Assembly (NCBI GenBank): GCA_036365515.1
Contig: CM070873.1
Coordinates: 87,379,948-87,443,947, forward strand
Direction of reading: 5' to 3'
Length of the DNA stretch: 64,000 bases
DNA from: Torymus aiolomorphi
Lineage: Eukaryota > Arthropoda > Insecta > Hymenoptera > Torymidae
Shown here: piece by piece, positions 32,311 to 44,204 of the stretch
Layout: each line of letters opens with the position of its first letter
How positions within the stretch are numbered: position 1 is the stretch's first letter
The notes under the pieces: model-generated
Told to the model about the DNA's origin: nothing
Database searches by the model: none
What the model saw: the letters and a program-made list of their open reading frames with translations, nothing else
Translations under genes and position numbers: made by a program

Positions 32311-32915
32311 ATTTTCTCTCTAGTTTTCATTCCTATTATGTTTTCGAAGGAACAATGATTCTATAAAAACTGTTACGTAATATTAACTTCTTATACGAGG
32401 AAACGTACGGCTTACACTTCAAATTAGAGATAAGAGAAGTAAGAACAGTTCGAATATTTTTTGTTACTTTAAAAAAAATGTTTTTAAAAACGTATACCAC
32501 ATATTTTATTAGCCTTGATCTTTTCTTGGCAGTAATTTTTAAATACATAATCATAAGCTTAAGCAGTCTAATTCAAGTAAAAAAAGGTTCTGCTTTACTA
32601 TTAAACTATGGTCAAATGTCTTTGTTAATTATTACTTTCATTCATAATTTAACAGAGAAGCAGATAAAATTATAGCTTATGATTTGGTCAATACTAATAA
32701 AATTGTTGCATAAATGGTTCATATTTATTCATATTTTGATCTGACAAATGTTTATCAAGTAAAAAAGAATATGGAGAAAGGATTGTGTTGCTTGTACGGA
32801 AAAGACACCACTTGTTCCATTTATATTCGTAAGATAATTGTCAAGGGTCGGGGAGTTAAAGGGTTACGCATGGAGAACTTCTTTAAAATTTATACGATTA
32901 CGTCGACATACGGGA

Positions 32916-34372
32916 TTAGGATGTTGCAGCAACCACAGGAGGCGTGACAACATCAGGTTCCCCAGCGCCATCAGCTACTGCCTTCTTTAATTTAATGGAT
33001 TCTTCAGTGTTGCCGTTTTCCTTTGTCTTCTCCGTTTCTTCACTAACGCCATTACTTTGTACTTTCTCATTTGCAACATTTTCCGTCGGATCGCCGTTTG
33101 TCGTTGTACCATTTAACTTTTTACTTTCTACTTCGATTTGCATTTCATTATCAGACTTCACTTTCTCCGATTCTTTCACCTTTTCTGCCTCCTCTTTTTC
33201 CACGACATTTTCTTTTGTCTCTTTTGCTTCTTCAGCTATTTCAATGTCTGTCTCAGGTTTGTTATCTACTTTTACTGCCTCTTCAATTTTTTCTACATTT
33301 TCTTTATTTTCACTTTCATCGATACTATGTTCGACAGATTTGCTTACTTCTTCAGATTCTGTTGTGTTAACGTCACTAGTATCTTTTAGTTTTGCAGGAT
33401 TCGATAACAAAGCAGGAGTTTCTTTCTCGTCTGATTCCTGTTTGTTTCCTTCAATTTCCTCTTTGACTGTTTTAGTATCTACCTCTGCTTCTACAGTTTT
33501 TTCAGGAATTTTTTCTGTTTCTTTATCAATAAGTTCTTTTGAATCGTTTTTCTCAGTTTTTTCTTTTCCTTTTACATTCTCGACTAGACCTTCTAATGCC
33601 TTCCCTGTATCTTCCTTCATAACTACATCCTTTTCTTCTACAATTTTTTCTGTTGGTATAGGTTCATCAACTATCTTTTTATCTTCATTCTTCTTTTCTT
33701 CTATCTCCGATTTTTGTTCAGAAATCGTAGATTTGTCTGCAGCCTCTTCTGATTTTTTTTCTGTATCAACAGAAACTTCAGGTTTTAATTTGTCTGAGGT
33801 AACAACAGTCTCATTTTCCTTTAACTTGTCAACAGCCATTTCTGTACTTTCCTTTACATCTGTTTCTTTTATGGGTATATCAGTCTTCATGCTGGTTTCA
33901 GTCTTTTCCTCTGATTTAGTTTTTTCTTCCATAGTTGTTTCATGTTTCTTCAGATTTTCACTTTCCTGGGCAGATTTTGCCGTTTCTGAAGGTTTCTCAC
34001 TTTCCACAGACTCTTCTGCTGCTTTAGGTTTTTTCACTTCATCCATTACTTTTTCTTCTTTTGATTCTATTTCTTTGATATCAGGTTTTGCATCAGCTTT
34101 TTTGTCCTCTTTAGTGACTTCTATATCCTCCGACGTGTCCATAGGTTCAGAGGCAGGTTCGGTTGATGCAATCGATTTTTCCTCCATGTTAATATCTTTC
34201 TTTTCATCTACCATCTTATCATCCAACTTTTGACGTTTATTAACTGTTTGAAAAGACAATTCAGCAAAGGATCCAATAGATTTAAAAGCAATTTTATCAT
34301 CCTCGCTAACTTTGGCATTCTCTCTTGTTACAAGCACGGTCGATAGACCTGCAGCCTTTGCAGCTTCAGCAT
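32916..34372 (-). CDS. ENOPH1: Enolase-phosphatase E1, last coding exon with acidic C-terminal tail
   Basis: Terminal exon of a HAD-superfamily phosphatase that converts the 2,3-diketo-5-methylthiopentyl phosphate intermediate to acireductone in the methionine salvage pathway. The acceptor reads TTTGTAG at 34373-34379, and the split Asp codon is completed from the previous exon, giving DAEAAKAAGLSTVLVTREN, the end of the HAD fold, and then KSIGSFAELSFQ, the normal C-terminus of the family. Instead of stopping, the frame continues for about 430 residues rich in Glu, Lys, Ser and Thr, with a basic NKRQKLDD near its start (possible nuclear localisation signal), to a stop at 32916-32918. As far as I recall, long acidic tails occur in other insect ENOPH1 proteins; their role is unknown to me. 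Confidence 0.92.
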
Positions 34373-34552
34373 CTACAAATGTTATCATAACATAATTTAT
34401 TAACAACAAAATTAATAAATTTACTAGAAACAGTTAACAATAAGTATTAATTATAATCTGAATCTTTTATCATAATTTTTACTTATATAAGTTAATAATA
34501 CATATTTGTTAATATAAAACTTGAATATAAAATCATAAAAGAATAACTATAC

Positions 34553-34676
34553 CTTTTACAATATTTGTAAGAAATAATACATTTGAAGCTTCCATATCGA
34601 CTTTCTTCAAAATATTTTTATAACTTTCTGTTTCATATTTTGGACCTATTTCTGTATCAAAGTATTCACTGATATA
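34553..34676 (-). CDS. ENOPH1: Enolase-phosphatase E1, internal coding exon
   Basis: 124-nt exon with a TTAG acceptor (34677-34680) and a donor GTATAG (34547-34552). It starts in phase 0 with YISEYFDTEIGPKYETESYK and ends NVLFLTNIVK plus one base. The Lys in the GPKYETESYK region corresponds to the conserved Lys of HAD motif III and the FLTN stretch to the start of motif IV. The family usually has FLTD or FLSD here, so the Asn is a noteworthy substitution. The exon joins in phase to 34372 downstream and 34741 upstream. Confidence 0.9.
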
Positions 34677-34740
34677 CTAAAAAAACACAACGTATGAATA
34701 AATATGCAAATTTTGTATGATTATATAAAAATCTGGTTAC

Positions 34741-34873
34741 CTTGGATAAATCTCCATGTATTGAGTCTCCTAATATTTGTTTTTGAATATCAACACTTCC
34801 ACTAGAGTAAGTATAAAGTTTTTTGCCACTCTTGGTCCAGTCTTCAAAAACGTTTGGTACGTCATCATAAACG
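34741..34873 (-). CDS. ENOPH1: Enolase-phosphatase E1, internal coding exon with HAD motif II
   Basis: 133-nt exon, acceptor TTTTTTAAG next to 34873, donor GTAACC below 34741. A split His codon is completed here, then VYDDVPNVFEDW and LYTYSSGSVDIQKQ, the Ser-Ser-Gly of HAD motif II, and ILGDSIHGDLSK. In phase with the exon at 57812-57996, giving KPLKGH-VYDDVP across the junction, exactly as expected for the family. The partner exon is 23 kb away. Confidence 0.92.
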
Positions 34874-34876
34874 CTT

Positions 34877-36014
34877 AAAAAAGAAATAACTGTTAATAAC
34901 TGTGTTATATAACAATAAAAATAACTATATTCAACCATTTAACAGGGTGTAAAAGAACGACGTGATTTCTGTCTTACCGACCTTTTATATGTTATTATAA
35001 AAAAGGTTCACGTAACCATGCAAACAAGAACGTCAATCTCTTCGATTTATTACTTTATTATTATTGTATGTTTTAATTTTATATTAGCATAATTGCTATA
35101 TTATTACTTTATTATTATTACTGTATATTTGCTGTTATCATATACCCTGCACACTGTGCTCTACTATATACTCCATGTATAAATATTTTCTGGACATTAT
35201 GGGACCTAGAGTCCATTATCAAATTAATAAAATTACATTACGTACACAATGCATTTCATTTTTTTAAAGCAATGTTTGGAGTACTACAATGTTCAAAAAT
35301 TTTATATTGGAAAATACAAAATACTTTATATCGATTTATGAACCCAAAATTTTTATAGGTGATATTTGTAGATTACTAAAAAAATTTTAAGCATTGTTTT
35401 TTTAATGAAGGCCGTGACGCTAATCATAAATAATTATTAATAACCTAAAATGTTAATTGGAAATCTGATGCGGGTAGGTCAACAAGGGTATAAATGGTTC
35501 TTATTCAATAATTATAACTATCTGTCTTATCCCGCCGACTAAAACTGTAAAATACTCAAATTTGAATATGATCCTGCCAGCTACTTCTAGTGGGAATTTT
35601 ACCTTGTGAGGTTTTTCATTAAGCGAATCTAAAAAAGTCGCATACCGGCCATATCATTTTATTTATTTTTAACACACCTCGTAACAAAGTTCGTACTTTA
35701 TTCCCGCCGAAGTGGGGAAAAAAGTGCTACGTTCATTCCCTACCCCCACTCTAGTCCCCAGCGCCACACACATGTGCCCTCGAGAGTGAGGTTAGGGGGC
35801 ATGTTCTTGTTTGTGCACATAAGGATTATGCACATATTTATTGTGCACAGATAGCATTGGTACAGATCTATATATATAGATATATACCAATGTTAAAGTG
35901 TGCACCCAGATATAAAATATTGTGTTTATTCCCTGATTTCAGGGGGCAAAACTACACGCTACATACGCTCCCTCCTATAGAAACTGTAACGCATTACGCA
36001 CATGCTCGCTTCTC
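34877..36014. other. Intron sequence without recognised feature
   Basis: Low-complexity A/T with a GC-richer patch near 35700-35800 (TTCCCGCCGAAGTGGGGAAA). That patch resembles 44365-44440 (TTCCCGGCTAGCGCC, GTTGGGAAAAAAGTAG), so it may be a small dispersed repeat. Confidence 0.5.
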
Positions 36015-36383
36015 TAAGGTAAACGCCCCTATCGTGAAACACGTCCCTATATTGAAACAGTTTTCTTAAACAATGATTTATAATAGATTTGCAACGAAGA
36101 ATCTGGGAAAAAAAATATTCTTATATATAAGTAATTAAATTTATATACGTATTGCAAATCAGCACAATATCTTTAATCTATAACGATGGAAAAATTCTCG
36201 TTTGATGTTTACTTAATGCGAGTCAAATTTGGTCACTGAAACCATCATAGCGACGATGTGTACGTCAAAGTTTCTTATTAGATATTTTTATATTTAAATT
36301 GTTTTAGAGTGTGCTATGATTTAAACATTTCATTATTGCAAACAAAAATTTGATTTTTAACTCTTTTAACATTTATATATTTT

Positions 36384-36569
36384 ATACCACTCTAACCTCA
36401 AAATCACAACTTTGATATGATTTTTCGGCGCTCGTGGTATAAAATACCGTTCGAAACTAGTGCGTAAGTCGATTATTTAGGTGGTGTGACTTTTTCGCAC
36501 TCGCTTCGCTCGTGCAAGAAGTCACACCAGCTAAATAATCGACTTCCCCACCCGTGTCGAAATGTACTA
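36384..36569 (+). mobile_element. 186-bp hairpin MITE (ATACCACTCTAACC family), copy 1
   Basis: Starts ATACCACTCTAACCTCAAAA and ends GTCGAAATGTACTA. The second half is one long hairpin: GTCGATTATTTAG pairs with CTAAATAATCGAC, and within it GGTGTGACTTTTTCGCACTC faces GTGCAAGAAGTCACACC around CGCTTCGCTCG. Other copies at 38030, 47941, 55975, 56976 and a compound inverted one at 62599. Confidence 0.85.
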
Positions 36570-36943
36570 TAATAATTATGTACAAATAGATGTTTCAAAT
36601 AAGGTACTGAAAAATGCTTAATGTATTTTGAAACACAAACGGGTGTTTCAAATCCAGGTCCTTGCTTTTATCGGCGCCGTACGCTGTTTGAAACACGTGT
36701 ACTCGAAGGAGATTCTGTCGCTTTTTTATTATAATACGACATTAAAAAACTTTAACTGTACGATTAAGTAAATGTTAATCACTGGCAGAGTTTAAATCGT
36801 CAAAATAAAAGCGAGTAAGTATATATAATTTATAGTTTTTCTAAAAAATGTCTGTCCTAACCTCAAAACTAACCAAAAACTTTCACTGTGATTTTATTTT
36901 ATTTACATAATTTACAAATTATAAGTACTTATATTTTTAGATA

Positions 36944-37650
36944 ATGTCACCTTATAAAAGAAAGGAAAAGAAGATTTTAGATAGAAAACGGGAGGCAAAT
37001 GGTAAAAGAAAGAATAAAAATTATGTTATAACTACAAGTGAAAGTGTTAAATGTAATGATAAAAATAGAATTTCTGAAAGTGATGATGATGAAGAATGTG
37101 AGAAAAAGAATGAGAAGAGAAGTAACAAAAACAAAATTGCGACAAAATACAGAAGATATACTCAAGAAAATGTTAAGAGTGCTTTGAAAGCAGTCTCCCA
37201 AGGAATATCTTACAGAAAAGTATATGATACTTATGGTGTACCTCCAGCACATTACTGAGAAGAAAAAACCCAGAAAAAATGGATTGTAAAAGTGAAAAGC
37301 CTACAGTTTTATCAATGCAAGAAGAAGACATAGTGAATTGGGTGATTGATTGAGTACAACGTGGCCATCCTGTAATAAGAAGGGATCTACTGGATAGCGT
37401 ACAAGTGTACATGAAAAATCTCAAGAGGGAAAATCCATTTAAAAATGATCGCCCTGGTCGCAGGTGGGTAGAAGGATTTTATAAGCGACATCCAAATTTG
37501 TCTACGAGGACTACTCAGCACCTAAATCAAACTAGAGCTTTTGTAACCGAAGTAGATTTAAAAAAGTGGTTTGAGGAAGTTGAAAATTATTTAAGAAGCA
37601 AGAATCTCATTGATATTCATACATTAAACTTAATAAAATATAAGATATAA
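36944..37650 (+). pseudogene. pogo/Tc5-type transposase, DNA-binding part
   Basis: An ATG at 36944 opens a 104-codon frame with a Lys/Glu-rich leader and a pipsqueak-type helix-turn-helix, YTQENVKSALKAVSQGISYR. After a stop at 37256 the trace continues with a CENP-B/Tc5-type helix-turn-helix: RGHPVIRRDLLDSVQ and, from 37405, NDRPGRRWVEGFYKRHPNLS. The frame closes at 37648. The DDE catalytic core that should follow is absent. Non-functional, but the order of domains is clear. Confidence 0.8.
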
Positions 37651-37689
37651 TAAACTGATTTAATTACTTATTTCAAAATTTAATTTATT

Positions 37690-38024
37690 AATAGAAAAAA
37701 ACGACAATTTTGCAAAGGCCTTCACTTTACCAGTAGAATATTTCTAAGAAAAAAAGATCATTGGTAGAGTCAAGAGGTAAGCCAAAATTGCCATGTGCCA
37801 GCACATGTGATCAATGGTGGGACATGCAGGAAGAGAAAGAGCAAGAGAAAAAGAAAAAGGAGGAGGAGATGATTGCCAAAAAAAGAGAAGTTAAGAGAGA
37901 AACAGGAGAAGGAGGCTAGAAAAAAAGCTTTGCAAGAAGAAAAAATGAGATTAGCAGAAATGAAAAAAATAATATTGATATGCAAATGAAAGCACTGACA
38001 AAAAAAGTTAAAATTGAAAAATAG
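37690..38024 (+). pseudogene. pogo/Tc5-type transposase, C-terminal coiled-coil remnant
   Basis: Past a gap, broken frames give EKKIIGRVK.., KPKLPCASTCDQWWDMQ and long Lys/Glu-rich helices (EEEMIAKKREVKREKQEKEA), typical of the tail of this transposase type. It directly follows the DNA-binding part, so the catalytic domain was deleted from the middle. Confidence 0.6.
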
Positions 38025-38029
38025 ATTTT

Positions 38030-38216
38030 ATACCACTCTAATCTCAAAATCACAACTTTGGTATGATTTTTCGGCGCTCGTGGTATAAAATACCGTTCAA
38101 AACGAGTGCGGAAGTTGATTATTTACTTCATGTGGCTTTTCGCACGAGCGAAGCGAGTGCGAAAAACGTCACATGAAGTAAATCATCACCTTTCGCACCA
38201 ATGTCGAAATGTACTA
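38030..38216 (+). mobile_element. 186-bp hairpin MITE family, copy 2
   Basis: Same start (ATACCACTCTAATCTCAAAA) and end (GTCGAAATGTACTA) as copy 1. The hairpin stem is different in sequence but still paired: CATGTGGCTTTTCGCACGAG faces GTGCGAAAAACGTCACATG around CGAAGCG. Confidence 0.85.
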
Positions 38217-38547
38217 TTATTATATTGTTAATGAATTAAAGACTGATTACTTATATTTAAAAAAAATTAATATATGTAAAAAAATGTTCTAGTAGTATAA
38301 AATCTAGTGAAGAATGATAGTGTTAAATGTCTTCGTTCATTTATTAATAAAAATTACAAAGAGTGTATGAAATTCCTCGAAACTTGTTTATTATACTCCA
38401 TAGTAACCACTTCTTACTATAATAACAAAAAATCATCGGAAAACAATTTTATAGCTCGGGAAAATGATGTTTCAAAATAGGGGCATTAAATTGAAACACC
38501 TGTACAAACTGCTTTTACAGTGTTTCAAAATACGTACATTTAGGTTA

Positions 38548-39530
38548 TTTCATTTTTTTTTTTAAATTATCAAGGAGCGCGGGAGCGCTCCGAAGGCAAG
38601 TATCTGTCCAATGTAGAAAGAGCCTGAGGGACGACCGCACTACTTATACTTTGAAATGGGTATGCGAAAAATTCAATGCGCTTTTACGTATATTGCATTA
38701 GGTTTTACCATATAACATCTCACTCTTAATCGATAGCCATTTCATTGCTTTACTCAAATCAAAAGATTTCATGTCAAAAGGTGTTCTCATATTAAAGATA
38801 TTAAATAATGAAAAATTTTATGTCTCGTTTCCGATTTTTCTCAATTCTCTATTTCTCATCGTAAGACTTCCGTTTTATATCTTACGACACTTCCGGTTGT
38901 CGTCTATCTTGCGCTTGTATTATCTACTAATATATACACACACATATGTGATCGACCTAACCTTATATATAACATGTCAGTATATTTATATTTTTTATAT
39001 ACAAATGTTGTTATCATAATCGTGAGATAGTTAATAAACATATTTCAAAGATCTCAAGAAGTTGCTAGATTGTTTAGGTTAAGAACTTATTCTCAGCAAT
39101 CTAAGAAGAAGAATTTTTATCTATCTACATCATCGGGGTTTTTTACATTAGATAAGTATTTTAATAAATTTGTTAAGTGACTATAATCATTTAAAAAAAA
39201 AGTGATACTTTGTGTGATTTTTTTTATTACAGTTACAGATTTTATGACTTTTTGAAGTCATTAAAAAATAATGTAAAGTAAAACCAGGATGCATTCTAGT
39301 GAAATTTTTTATTATCAACTTAATAATACAAAGCTAATCTATGAATCCAGAATCAATATGAAAAAAAAGCTGGAACACGAGTTCGTGAAATTTATTTTAT
39401 AAAATATAAGAAAGTATAAAATAAGGCAAGTATAAGTTTTTCCTGGAATATATAAAAATAAAAAGAATTATTTTCATATATGACTTCACAATTAATAGTA
39501 TTGTTAATGAAAAATGTTATACTAATTTTA
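38548..39530. other. Intron sequence without recognised feature
   Basis: Contains GAGCGCGGGAGCGCTC (hairpin) near 38576; a related CGCGGGCGCGCCCCG occurs near 61953. Otherwise A/T-rich. Confidence 0.5.
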
Positions 39531-40600
39531 GATGGAAGATATCACCACATTCCAATGATTCGCGGTAATATGTATGGAAGGCATTGCTGGTGATGAATAA
39601 TGATTCCAGTGTTAGTACCCAAAAACCATACAAAAGAGAAAGCCGTAATACAATAGATTATTCTTCGTTATCGGATAATCTGACAGATGTTGACAAGGGT
39701 GATCTTACAACTGTGTAAAAATGCTAAGAAGGCGAAGACACAGTTTGAGAAGGTCTAGAAAGAACGATATGATAGGTTCACAACTTCCCATTTACAAGGT
39801 ATAGAAATATCAAGATGTTTTATATTTTCTACTATAAAAGAATGTCGAGAAAGCTTTTTTCTCTCAATGATTCTGAGTTCACAAACTTTTGTTTTTAATT
39901 TTGCAATAATATAATTAATTTCAAAATAATATAATTAATGATTGGCTTATGGTGAAGGACGCCAAATGTTTCAGAGAAGCCATCTGTTCTGTGAATATAT
40001 AGTCCATGAAACTATAATATAAATTTTACTATAATGGCTACTTTTTGAATCTGCAACCAATATTTTAATTTGCTAGTTGATTGTGATGCAGTAGTATGAT
40101 TATTAGATCTAGTATTTTTATCTACTTCAAGAAATTTAGTCAATGTCCGTGCAAAGTACTTTTTATGGAAAGCGATTATATATCAGATAAGTTTAAACGT
40201 TTCTTTTCGTTTTTAAACTGTTCTTTTTTCAAGAGAATTGTTGCTTTGTGTATTGTTTGTTATGTTTCTGACTAGTAGATCTCTTGAAGGCATTAAAATT
40301 CTACATGGTTTTAGCCGGAAAAATAAATATAACTTAAAAAAAAATAAAAAATAGATACTTTGTGAAAATTTTTTTCATTTTCAGATTATAGAATTTTCTC
40401 ACAGACTTTGACCTCTGGAACAGATTCTTATCAAAGGAGCAGCACCAGTAGTAATACCAGTAACTTCTCATTACATCGGCAAAGTCTTCATAGGCTACAA
40501 GTAATACAATTAGACAGACTTTTAGGAGGTGGAATAGAAACAGGATCTATTACAGAAATCTTTGGAGAATTTAGTTTTAATAGATTATCTAGTTGAAAAT
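39531..40600 (+). pseudogene. RAD51-like gene fragment
   Basis: The frame 40408-40596 reads SGTDSYQRSS, then LDRLLGGGIETGSITEIFGE, which is the RAD51/DMC1 sequence just before the Walker A motif (LGGGIETGSITE-FGEFRTGK in the family). The Walker A Gly-Lys is missing: after GEF the frame reads SFNRLSS and stops. Splice-like borders are visible (TTTTCAG before 40385; TTTTAG before 39534 and ACAAG-GTATAG near 39798), suggesting a genomic rather than processed fragment. The part at 39534-39798 has Lys-rich pieces with stops and was not identified. Confidence 0.6.
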
Positions 40601-40669
40601 CTAGGTGAAAATAGTGTGCTTTTTTTGAGGGATTGGAAACTCACTGATAACAAACTCAAAAAAAGAACG

Positions 40670-40990
40670 TAGTGATCTGCCTGGTACAAGTGTATTATTG
40701 TCAAAAAGTGACATCTAATCAGTGTTTTGCGTTAAATTAAATAAAGTACTAGTATGATGTGTTACATGATGAAATAAAATCAGTATTTATAATTAACAAT
40801 TTAAATAAGTAGTGTAAATAAACAGTGTTATAACCAAAAATAAATAGTGATCTTCCCGATACAAATGTATTATTGTATTGTCAAAAAGTGATATCTAATC
40901 ATTGTTTTGTGTTAAAAAAAATAAAGTACCAGTATGATGTATTACATGAAATTAAATCAGTGTTTATAATCAACAATTTAAATAAATAAA
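40670..40990. repeat. Direct repeat, two copies of about 150-180 bp
   Basis: GTAGTGATCTGCCTGGTACA... at 40670 and ATAGTGATCTTCCCGATACA... at 40845 share TATTATTGTCAAAAAGTGA, TCTAATCA.TGTTTTG and ATCAGT.TTTATAAT.AACA. Confidence 0.75.
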
Positions 40991-41220
40991 AAAATAAAAT
41001 AAAAAATAATAAATAAAATCAACTTAATTTAACTTTTACTTTTTAAATTTGAGTTTCAAATATTTTGAGAGTAGCTCAAGTGTGTATTCATAAATAATAT
41101 AAAATCTCTCTCTTCCTCTCTCCCTATCTATCAATATCCGCCAAACTCTGTACCAAAAAATTTAATGAGAAATTTAACAACACAATTTTTGTACAGACCT
41201 TTTATTTCTTCGAATCTCAT

Positions 41221-44204
41221 CTATTCAATAAGCACTCTCTCCAAATGGTAATAATTTTTTCATGACTGTACCAATAATAATATTGTTAATATAAAACTTT
41301 CTACGAAAGTATAAAATAAGGCAAGTATAGATGTTTTTTCTGTATAATCTAAAAAATAATAATATTTATGATTTTTTAAAAGAAATCAAATAAATACTAG
41401 TGAAAAAGTCTTTTACTTCTTTGAGTCATTGTATGCTGAACAAATTATATGTTAGTAAGTACATTCAAATTGTTCACTGCAAATCAAACAAATGAAAGTT
41501 GTGAAATCAATTATCGATAGTCAAGTAATGAAACAACTCTCGGAAACAACTGTGTGACTGTTCTCAGAAATGTATTAAAATTTGTTCATCCTTCTATACA
41601 AATTAGACACAAGAAAGAACTGAAATCAATTTATTGTAGTCAAGTACCTATAAGTTAACTTGACTGAATAATACAACTTTTCGTACCTACTCAAAAATAT
41701 TCAGTCAGCGGGCATAAAGTACTACTTAACGCCCAAGAAGCGTAATAGCTCCCATACGCCTACAAAACTTTATAGACGCACTTTACACCCGTGTGGGCAA
41801 AAATTATTTCAATTGTATAATATGTAAGTACATTCAAATTGTTCATTGTAAATCAAACAAACGAAAGTTGTGAAATCAATTACCGATAGTCAAGTAATGC
41901 AGACAACTCTCCGAAACAACTGTATGACTGTTCTCATGTTCAAATTTTGTTCATTCTTCTATACAAATTAAACACAAGAAAGTACTGAAATCAATTTATT
42001 GTAGTCAAGTAACCATAGGTTAACTTGACGGACATAATAGAACTTTTAGTACCTTGCGTGTAAAATTACATTTTACGCCCACGTTGTAACTTCAAAAATA
42101 TTCAGCCAGCGGGCATAAAGTACTACTTAACGCCTAACAAGCGCAATAGCTTACATACACCTACAAAACTTTATAGAACCTACGCACTTTACGCCCGTGT
42201 GGGCGAAAATTATTTTAATTATATAACTATTATGCCTTCCTTTTATTTCTAAAATTCATAAGAATTTTATCATATATTTATGAAAAGTCAAAGCCTATAT
42301 AAAAAAATTACATAGTTACCACCACATCCCCATTTTTCATTATTCTTTCTCAATTTTGAAATTTCTATAATATCTTGGGAAGACAATAGAAGTCTATAGA
42401 GCTGCTCTAGCAGTGGTGGACCTCCAATCTCCCATACATACTTGGCGGGCCCGAAGGTTTGCAGTTTACCGGTGGGCTTTGTAAATGTAGAATACTAAAT
42501 TTTTGCATAAATTCATTAACAATGTTTATATCTATAAGCCCACTATAAATAATTACATTGGCTCTAGTTTTTAATTGATACCGCTTTTACTTTCATTACC
42601 CAAAATATTTTTCCTTGTGTCCGTCTTTTTTAAGCGGAAATGAGATAAAAAATGCATATATATTTATAGTCTACTCAAAAGTGCTTTAGATTTTATTAAC
42701 CATTTTGTAAGCCACCTATTTTTTATCCTTTTCCCGTGTGTAAATATCATATGAGATCTCATATGAGATCTGATGTCCGATATTCTCATATGAGATCTCA
42801 TATGATATTCTCATGCGGGTTTGTACTTTCTATTTAAAAATAGAGTAATAGATTCAATACGGATCAGTATTTAATATGTAGAAGCAACCCATTTATACAT
42901 TTTATCTGGTCTTTAAACATATGATATTTATATGAAAATGACCATGTCTACACCTTAAACTGCAAACCTTCGGGCCCGCCAAGTATGTATGGGAGATTGG
43001 AGGTCCACCACTGCTAGAGCAGCTCTATAGACTTCTATTGTCTTCCCAAGATATTATAGAAATTTCAAAATTGAGAAAGAATAATGAAAAATGGGGATGT
43101 GGTGGTAACTATGTAATTTTTTTATATAGGCTTTGACTTTTCATAAATATATGATAAAATTCTTATGAATTTTAGAAATAAAAGGAAGGCATAATAGTTA
43201 TATAATTAAAATAATTTTCGCCCACACGGGCGTAAAGTGCGTAGGTTCTATAAAGTTTTGTAGGTGTATGTAAGCTATTGCGCTTGTTAGGCGTTAAGTA
43301 GTACTTTATGCCCGCTGGCTGAATATTTTTGAAGTTACAACGTGGGCGTAAAATGTAATTTTACACGCAAGGTACTAAAAGTTCTATTATGTCCGTCAAG
43401 TTAACCTATGGTTACTTGACTACAATAAATTGATTTCAGTACTTTCTTGTGTTTAATTTGTATAGAAGAATGAACAAAATTTGAACATGAGAACAGTCAT
43501 ACAGTTGTTTCGGAGAGTTGTCTGCATTACTTGACTATCGGTAATTGATTTCACAACTTTCGTTTGTTTGATTTACAATGAACAATTTGAATGTACTTAC
43601 ATATTATACAATTGAAATAATTTTTGCCCACACGGGTGTAAAGTGCGTCTATAAAGTTTTGTAGGAGTATGGGAGCTATTACGCTTCTTGGGCGTTAAGT
43701 AGTACTTTATGCCCGCTGACTGAATATTTTTGAGTAGGTACGAAAAGTTGTATTATTCAGTCAAGTTAACTTATAGGTACTTGACTACAATAAATTGATT
43801 TCAGTTCTTTCTTGTGTCTAATTTGTATAGAAGGATGAACAAATTTTAATACATTTCTGAGAACAGTCACACAGTTGTTTCCGAGAGTTGTTTCATTACT
43901 TGACTATCGATAATTGATTTCACAACTTTCATTTGTTTGATTTGCAGTGAACAATTTGAATGTACTTACTAACATATAATTTGTTCAGCATACAATGACT
44001 CAAAGAAGTAAAAGACTTTTTCACTAGTATTTATTTGATTTCTTTTAAAAAATCATAAATATTATTATTTTTTAGATTATACAGAAAAAACATCTATACT
44101 TGCCTTATTTTATACTTTCGTAGAAAGTTTTATATTAACAATATTATTATTGGTACAGTCATGAAAAAAATTATTACCATTTGCAGAGAGTGCTTATTGA
44201 ATAG
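41221..44204. repeat. Giant palindrome, 1.25 kb arms, almost identical
   Basis: Left arm 41221-42468 (outer CTATTCAATAAGCACTCTCT, inner GGGCCCGAAGGTTTGCAGTT) is mirrored by right arm 42956-44204. The coordinates stay symmetric to within one base from end to end, and only scattered single differences were seen (for example CATACGCCTAC against GTAGGAGTATG). Each arm contains two direct copies of a block of roughly 370 bp. The spacer 42469-42955 holds CATATGAGATCTCATATGAG mini-palindromes. No protein trace. In the intron transcript it would fold into a long hairpin. Confidence 0.9.

Larger units (their letters stand above)
36015..38547. mobile_element. 2.5 kb word-repeat element carrying transposase remains
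   Basis: The left side reads TAAGGTAAACGCCCCTATCG then TGAAACACGTCCCTATATTG. The right side, inverted, reads TTAATGCCCCTATTTTGAAA, and the outermost right end resembles TAACCTAAATG. The word TGAAACA recurs inside near 36600, 36640, 36690, 38470, 38490 and 38525. It encloses a pogo/Tc5-like transposase remnant (36944-38024) and two copies of the 186-bp hairpin family. The right boundary is less certain than the left. Confidence 0.55.

Noticed and set aside
32944..34233. 429-codon plus-strand frame, Ser/Phe-rich
   Set aside because: It is the exact antisense of the Glu/Lys-rich ENOPH1 tail; GAA/GAG and AAA/AAG codons read backwards as TTC/CTC/TTT/CTT. No independent gene evidence.
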